DNA of 64,000 bases, from positions 96,188,720 through 96,252,719 of the forward strand of contig CM068384.1 of assembly GCA_034770075.1 (NCBI GenBank). The letters are read 5' to 3'. The position numbers and the translations under genes were made by a program. The notes below the pieces were generated by a model that saw only the letters and a list, made by a program, of their open reading frames with translations, did not search any database and was not told the origin of the DNA. Numbering within the stretch: position 1 is the stretch's first letter; every line of letters starts with the position of its first letter. This document shows, piece after piece, positions 58,291-64,000 of this stretch. This DNA is from Aralia elata (Eukaryota > Streptophyta > Magnoliopsida > Apiales > Araliaceae).

Positions 58291-58777
58291 AGTGCCTCCA
58301 AATTTTCAAAGCAAATACTACTGTCGCTAGTTCCAGGTCATCGGATACCCCTTCTCATGGTCTTTTAGCTGTCGTGACGCGTACGCAGTGACTTTCCTAT
58401 GTTGCATCAATACGCACCCAAAGTCTTTGTGTGATGCATCATTGTACACCACAAATCCCTCTGTATATCTAGTAGTGATAACACAGGTGCTTCACTAAGT
58501 TTTTTCTTCAACTCCACTAAGTTTTTTCTTCAGCTCCAAGAAACTCCTATCGCACTTATCCGTCCATACAAACTTCATAGTCTTCCTTGTCAAATTTGTC
58601 AACGGTGTCGCTATCTTTGAAAAGTTCTGAACAAATCTCCGATAGTAACCCACTAATCCCAAGAAACTTCAGACTTTTGTCGGCGTCCTTGTCTGCTCCC
58701 AGTTTATTATCGCTTCTACCTTTGCAAGATCCACTGATACACCATCCTTGTCAATTACGTGTCCCAAGAACTGCACC
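58291..58777 (-). pseudogene. Element C copy 2, RNase H / RT connection fragment
   Basis: Minus-strand equivalent of about 47513-47980 in the first C copy (S-D-A-S-H region, L-G-L-V-G-Y-Y-R-R-F, V-Q-F-L-G-H-V-I-D). It contains a 20-odd bp tandem duplication around CTTCAACTCCACTAAGTTTTT at 58500-58535. It is interrupted by repeat F copy 3 at about 58778. Confidence 0.65.
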
Positions 58778-60562
58778 TGGTGAGTGGGTTTTACATCTAT
58801 GAATTGAATACGTTTGGCTTGATAATTTGTGAATTCTTAAGTATTTTAAGTTAGTATTAGGTATTTATAGTATTTTTATGTTATTTTGTAGGAAAACGGA
58901 AGGAAATGCAATCCGGACATCTTTTGGAGTACAATATGCAAGCAAACGCAAGAAGGGAAGATTGCAGGGCTTTTAACACTCGGTTGGATGCATGTTCTTG
59001 GTTTGGAACTTGGAATTTATTGTAGATCTACTCCTTAGATTTCCAAAACATCTTGAATCATCACAATCGGAGTTCGGATGAGAAAGTAATGACCGTTTTA
59101 CCAACGGACGTTGAACCTCAAAATTTGCAGTTGTCATTTGCATAGCACTCACTTCAAACCCAATTTCGATTTTGATCCAGTCTGAATCTCTCAATTCTCA
59201 AAGAATAAAAGTTATAGATCTCGTCGAGAGATTCAATTTGATATGTGGCAGGCCCCGTAACTCCTCCCAGATCAAACGTTATGACCATTTTACCAACAGA
59301 TGTTGCAGCAGAATTTTGTCTTGCGCGGGCACGCTGGTCTGCAAAGTGAAAAACTTAGTTTCTGGCATTTGGGCGCGGGCGCGCTGCTTCCTAGGCCAAT
59401 ATGGGCGCGGCCGCGCTAGGTCGGGTTGTTGAAAAGCTTATTTTTGATCCAACTTGAATGAAACAAGGATTGTAACTTCTAATTGGTTTAGGACTTTAAC
59501 TAGAACCTATAAATACATGATGTGAGGCATAGAATGAGAGAGATTTTATTACTTTTTGCTAACCCTAGTTTGAGAGAAAGAGATGGAGGCTTGAAGCAAT
59601 TACAAGAGTACAAAAGATTCAATTAAGGAGCTGAAGGAGAGACTCAAGGATTGCGTCTACAGATTTTATTCTCTTCTCTACCTCTTATTTTGTATTTTTG
59701 AATGTTTTATCAATTGTGGATTATGGATTATAGATTTTGATTCAATTATGAGCTAATTTCTTTTTAAGATTACAATGGAACTTATTGCGTAACTTTTATT
59801 GATATGCTTCCTTGTTAATTATTGTTGATTATTATTGGGATTGTCTATTATGATTTGTGATTAATTGCTTAATTGTCTGATCAACAATTACCGTGGTAAT
59901 CTATATGAACTCGAGAGATGGATTATAGATTTAGACCTAATCATAATAGCATGTGATTGTGTTTTCTGCATGTCATTGGAGCTCATGATTTGTGTCTAGA
60001 ATAGAGATATACCTAAACGTTGCATGTATTCTGATAGGGAACCTAAGCTTTAAATCCTTTTTAATTGTAATTCACATAGAGATATAGTGAATTAGTTAAC
60101 TAGAGTGTTCATCTTAATTCTATCTTTTGTGGATTTAAGTTGATTCGTTTATGATACATTGAGAGATGATTATAAATATTGATGAGTTTTTGATTAACAA
60201 TCCGGAATAATTAATATATCTTAATAGGAAGTGTATTAATTCAAGTGAAACATTAAGGAAAATTCAATTCTTTTATCAAATTGTTTAAATAAAATTCAAT
60301 TCTTTTATCAATTCAATTCTTTTTATCTGAATTCAATTCTTGGTAGTTAGTAATTAGTTAGTTTAGTACTTTATTTCAAAATTCAAAATCTTTTATCAAA
60401 TTGTTTAAATAAAATTAATTTGATTATGAGTTAGTATTTGGTAATTATTATTAAATAATTCTTTGTGGGTTCGACACTCTCTTATCACTTTATTACTTGT
60501 TGACTATGTACACTTGCACGTATTTATTGATTGCTAAATCGACAAACATAAATTCATCAAAT
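58778..60562 (+). repeat. Repeat F, diverged copy 3, inserted in element C
   Basis: About 1.79 kb of sequence lying between two neighbouring parts of the C reverse transcriptase. It shares the plan of F copies 1 and 2: a TTTGTAGGAAA opening, TCATCACAATCGGAGTTCGGATGAGAAAG-type phrases, the lead TTTTACCAACAGA, a GC-rich triplet (59323-59416), TATAAATA (about 59511), ACAATTACCRTGRTAATC and an ending CACTTGCACGTA. Sequence identity is clearly lower than between copies 1 and 2. About 60 bp of RT is missing at the insertion. Confidence 0.5.
59323..59416. repeat. GC-rich hairpin triplet in repeat F copy 3
   Basis: GCGCGGGCACGC (59323-59334), GCGC-GG-GCGC (59373-59382) and the perfect 12 bp palindrome GCGCGGCCGCGC (59405-59416). 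It sits at the same place as the triplets of copies 1 and 2, but with different bases. Confidence 0.7.
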
Positions 60563-61740
60563 TCATAAATTCTCCCTCCTCAGCGTTTCCAGGGCTATCC
60601 TTAAATGCTCGACGTGTTCCTCCTCCGTCTTCGAGTAGACTAGAATGTCATCTATGAAAACGATAACAAATTTATCTAGGTATTGCTTTAACACTCTATT
60701 CATCATGTCTATAAATGTTGTTGGCGCGTTCGTCAGCCCAAACGACATCACCAAAAACGTAAAGTGTCCATATCGAGTTCTGAATGCTGTCTTAGGGATA
60801 TCATTCTGTCTCACTTTCAGTTGGTGATACCCCGTTCTCAAGTCAAACTTCAAAAAGTACTTCGTTCCCTTCAATTGGTCAAACAAATCATCAATTATGG
60901 TCAGCGGATATTTGTTCTTAATGGTAACCTTGTTCAATTCCCTATAGTCGATGCAGAGCCTTAATGCTCCATCATTCTTCTTCACGAACAGAACCGGTGC
61001 TCCTACGGAGATACACTCGGACGAATATACCCTTTGTCTAGCAGTTCCTGTAGTTGAACCATCAATTTTTTCATCTCTACCGGTGTCATCCTGTACGGTG
61101 CCTTTGAGATCAGTGTGGTTCTCGATACCAAATCGATTACAAATTTCACTTCTCTATCTGGCGGCAAACCCAGTAGATCTCCTAGGAAAACATTGGTGAA
61201 TTCCCTTACAACCGGTATCTGGACCAGCTTACCCTTTACTCTTCGAGTATCATTCACATGAGCCAGATAACCTATGCAACATTTCCTTAGAAATCTCTTT
61301 GCTTGCATAATCGTCAGACAATAAGATTGTCTCAGCGATTTACTACCGTAGAATACAACATTCGACTTATTCGGAGTCTTCAGGTGTATGCACTTCTTCT
61401 TACAATCAATTACAGCTTCATGATTAGATAACCAATCCATTCCAAGAATTACGTCAAATTCTCCTAGGCGTATCGGAATTAAATTTACGCTCAGTTTATG
61501 CCCATTTATCTCAGCACAATAATTTCTATGAATGAATTCCACAAGGATAACTTCTTTATTAGCTACTTCCATATTCATAGGATTCTCTAATTTCTCACAA
61601 GGTAAATTTAACTGTTTAGCAAATTCATCCAACATAAATGAACATGTAACACCCGAATCAAATAATACGTATGCATTAATATTATTGATCGGAATAATAC
61701 CTCACACCACGTCCTTTAATTCCATTGCGTCCTACACTAT
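60563..61740 (-). pseudogene. Element C copy 2, RT and protease
   Basis: Minus-strand RT palm with L-C-I-D-Y-R-E-L-N, F-D-L-R-T-G-Y-H-Q-L, F-R-T-R-Y-G-H-F, F-G-L-T-N-A-P and F-I-D-D-I-L-V-Y-S (60985-60563), preceded by the protease/RT linker (61635-61003) with F-L-G-D-L-L-G-L-P-P-D-R-E. It is better preserved than the first copy, as it keeps the glutamine in D-E-F-A-K-Q-L-N. A frame break lies near 61000. It ends near the Gag-protease boundary where repeat F copy 2 begins. Confidence 0.75.
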
Positions 61741-63580
61741 CATGTTGAAGGTGCGTGTGTTGAGTGTGTTTTATACACACAAATTGAGTACTTTTAGACT
61801 TGATAATTTGTAAGTCTTTAGCTATTTCGTTTGGTTTTATGTGTTTTCATCTTATTGTTATGTAATGTAGTTTTGTATCACTTTTATATTTTTTTGTAGG
61901 CTTTTATGTGTTTTTACGTTGTTTTGTAGGAAATGAAATAAAGGCCCCTTGGATCGATGCGTTTTTTGCTTCAATCTAGCATTCCCGCTGCTTGTTTCTC
62001 AATTTAACCCATGATGCATTCCGAATCTCTCCAAACTCAAAGAACGAAAGTTGTAGATATTCATCTCAGCTTTCCCAAACATCTTGAATCATCCAATTTG
62101 AAGTTCGTATAAGAGAGTTATTGTCATTTTCCCATCGGATTTTGCATGAATTTTACACAGCAGTTGCTTCGGGCTCAATTTCAGCCTTGCTCCGTCCATT
62201 ATCTCGATGAGCTCCAGCTATGAAAGTTGTAGAGCTACTTTTTAGCTTTCCATAGCCTACTTAATCGCCTTAATCCGAGTTCTGACGAAGAAGTTATGGT
62301 CATTTTTCCAACAGACGTCGAAACTGACTCGGGGTACAGAGTTCCACCGCCAGGGCGATAGTTTCTAGTACTATTTCGCCGTCGGGGCGACGGAATTTAG
62401 GCCATTTTTCACCGCCGGGGCGGTAACTCCCTAGATGCAGTCGGATTTTGCGATTTTTGGCCAATTTTTGATATCTAAGCTAGGGTTTCTTATATCCATC
62501 ATATATAACACCAAGGGGGCGGCTCATATAGGTATTCTAACACATTTTAACACCATCTAACATCAAATCTAGAGAGAGGGAAACTACCAAATACATGATC
62601 AAGAAGGAAATGGGCTGCAATACAAGGATTTTCCAGCAATTTCAAAGGAGCAAGTAAGGTAAAGAATATCAATTCGTGAGGGAAAGCTAGAGAAGAAGCA
62701 TCAAACCATTAAGCAACAATTGAATATCTCCACAAAGGGGTTTTATCATTCTATCTCTTGTATTTCCTTCTTAATTTGTAATTCCATCATGATGAATAGA
62801 TCGAATCTGATGTTATGTGTAGTTACCATGAACTAAACTCTATTTTAGGATTATAATGGATCTTGTTATGTAGTTTACTTTGCTATGCTTCCTTGTTAGT
62901 CTTATTAGCTATTCATGGATTGTTTATTATGATTTGCATTCAATTGCTTAATTGCCTAGCTAGCAATTACCATGATAATCCATATGAAATTGATAAACGG
63001 ATTATGGGTTTAGATCTAATCATAATAGCATGTGTTTGTATGTTCTACATGGCGTTGGAATGTGTGATTTGTGCTTAGGATAGACATATACTGAAGCACC
63101 ACTTGTAGTCATTTTAGAGCTTGAGCTTAAACCCTATTTATTTGTAAATCACATAGACATATATTGGTTTAGGTAATGTGGGTGTTCGTGTTTATTCTAT
63201 CATATGTGGATTATATATGATATGGACTTGGTACATCGAAAGATGGCCTTGTCTCACTTTCGTGTTCTCGACTAACAATCTGTGATAATTAATTTGGTTT
63301 AACAGGAAGTGTGTTGAGGTACATGAATCAATAGGAGAAATTGTAATCTCATATCTTCATTATCTTTAAAGCTTTCTATTGTTCTTTAATTAATGTTATC
63401 TTTATTAATCCAAACCACCAAAAGACAGAACACCATTAGTTTAGATAAGATTGAGTTGATAAATGGTTAATACTTGAAAAAGATTAGCAATAATTCCTCG
63501 TGGGATCGATACTTTACTTACTCTTTATTACTTGTTGACCGCGTATACTTGCGCGTAAATTGTCGTTATATAAATCGGAC
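61741..63580 (+). repeat. Repeat F, copy 2
   Basis: Near-identical to copy 1 over about 1.75 kb, with only scattered differences, plus 40-50 bp more at its left end (ATGTTGAAGGTGCGTG...). It lies between the protease and Gag zinc-finger parts of element C copy 2. The hairpin triplet is at about 62347-62423. Confidence 0.55.
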
Positions 63581-64000
63581 AACAGCATGCCACTGGTCTG
63601 TTCTACTGTGTTGGTCCTCCGATAGTCAATTTATTGTTGTTCCTTTGTTTAGCATTGCCTGCATCGCTCTTCCTCTTTGGGCAATCCTTCTTCTGATGAT
63701 CTAAAGTGCCACAAGAAAAATAACTTTCTGCCTTCGCCTTTGCGTATTGTGGAGCAAAGTGCCCCAGTTGACCACAGTTGAAACAAACTCTTTTTCCTTT
63801 CATGCACTCTCTAGAGTGATTTTTTCCATATTTCTCGCATTTATTGACTTTCTTTGCATCCCCTTCGAACTTGTTCCCCGACGACTGGTTGTCGTTCCAC
63901 TTCCTCGTATTGGAGTTACTTCCTTCGCCGCTTCCATCCTTGTGCCCCTCGTAGCTTTGGTGTCCACTTGGTGTGGAGCAAACCTAGCTAGTTCGTTAAA
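63581..64000 (-). pseudogene. Element C copy 2, Gag zinc-knuckle region (runs off right edge)
   Basis: The minus strand encodes K-R-V-C-F-N-C-G-Q-L-G-H-F-A-P-Q-Y, a CCHC knuckle whose last Cys is Tyr, followed by Y-F-S-C-G-T-L-D-H-Q-K-K-D-C, a second knuckle whose first Cys is Tyr. It ends at a stop near 63603. These are Gag nucleic-acid-binding motifs of a gypsy element. The rest of Gag and the 5' LTR lie beyond the window. Confidence 0.7.

Overview
The window is nuclear DNA of a flowering plant, most likely a eudicot. It is AT-rich and repeat-rich, its one intact gene has GT-AG introns, and it holds long-LTR Ty3/gypsy elements, a tRNA-Met-primed TRIM, MITEs and a MULE transposase remnant. 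I cannot name the species from the sequence.

Layout. 1-2.5 kb: partial Mutator-like (MULE) transposase on the minus strand, followed by a tract dense in GTAACCA words. 4.3-26.1 kb: a nest of LTR elements whose order can be read from target-site duplications (TSDs). A short element H, with LTR-like repeats at 4336 and 25187, was hit by a 4.4 kb LTR (E, TSD AAAGA). E was then hit by a 12.7 kb non-autonomous LTR retrotransposon (A, 6576-19253, TSD TTATT). H was also hit by a 2.9 kb solo LTR (D, TSD ATGAT), and a 489 bp MITE (TSD TAA) sits in the right H repeat. 26.5-35.06 kb: the only gene that looks functional. It lies on the minus strand, has seven coding exons whose phases all agree, and encodes a 2295-residue multidomain membrane protein. 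35.3-41.1 kb: a hAT-like element, a hAT-type MITE, featureless AT-rich DNA and a complete 720 bp TRIM. 41.6-64 kb: degenerate gypsy elements. These are a minus-strand chromovirus (C), an internally deleted plus-strand gypsy element (B), a second broken copy of C, and three copies of a 1.8 kb repeat (F).

The gene joins, in one chain, an FAD-dependent oxidoreductase, a fatty-acyl-AMP-ligase-like adenylation domain, a carrier domain with the phosphopantetheine serine, membrane and left-handed beta-helix segments of the Pls/PosA synthetase-terminus type, and a segment resembling the catalase-like haem family. It reads like a bacterial lipid-modifying assembly line fused into one plant gene. The substrate is unknown.

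The most unusual non-coding signal is that several unrelated LTR families carry arrays of short hairpins or palindromic words. The words differ between copies, but the two stem arms change together: the CAAGTC/CAAGGC hairpins and GATCGTAGAGT words of A, the 71-77 bp tandem repeats of B, the GC-rich triplets of F, and the TAGATCTA words of E. I consider these arrays and the fusion gene the best candidates for something not previously described.
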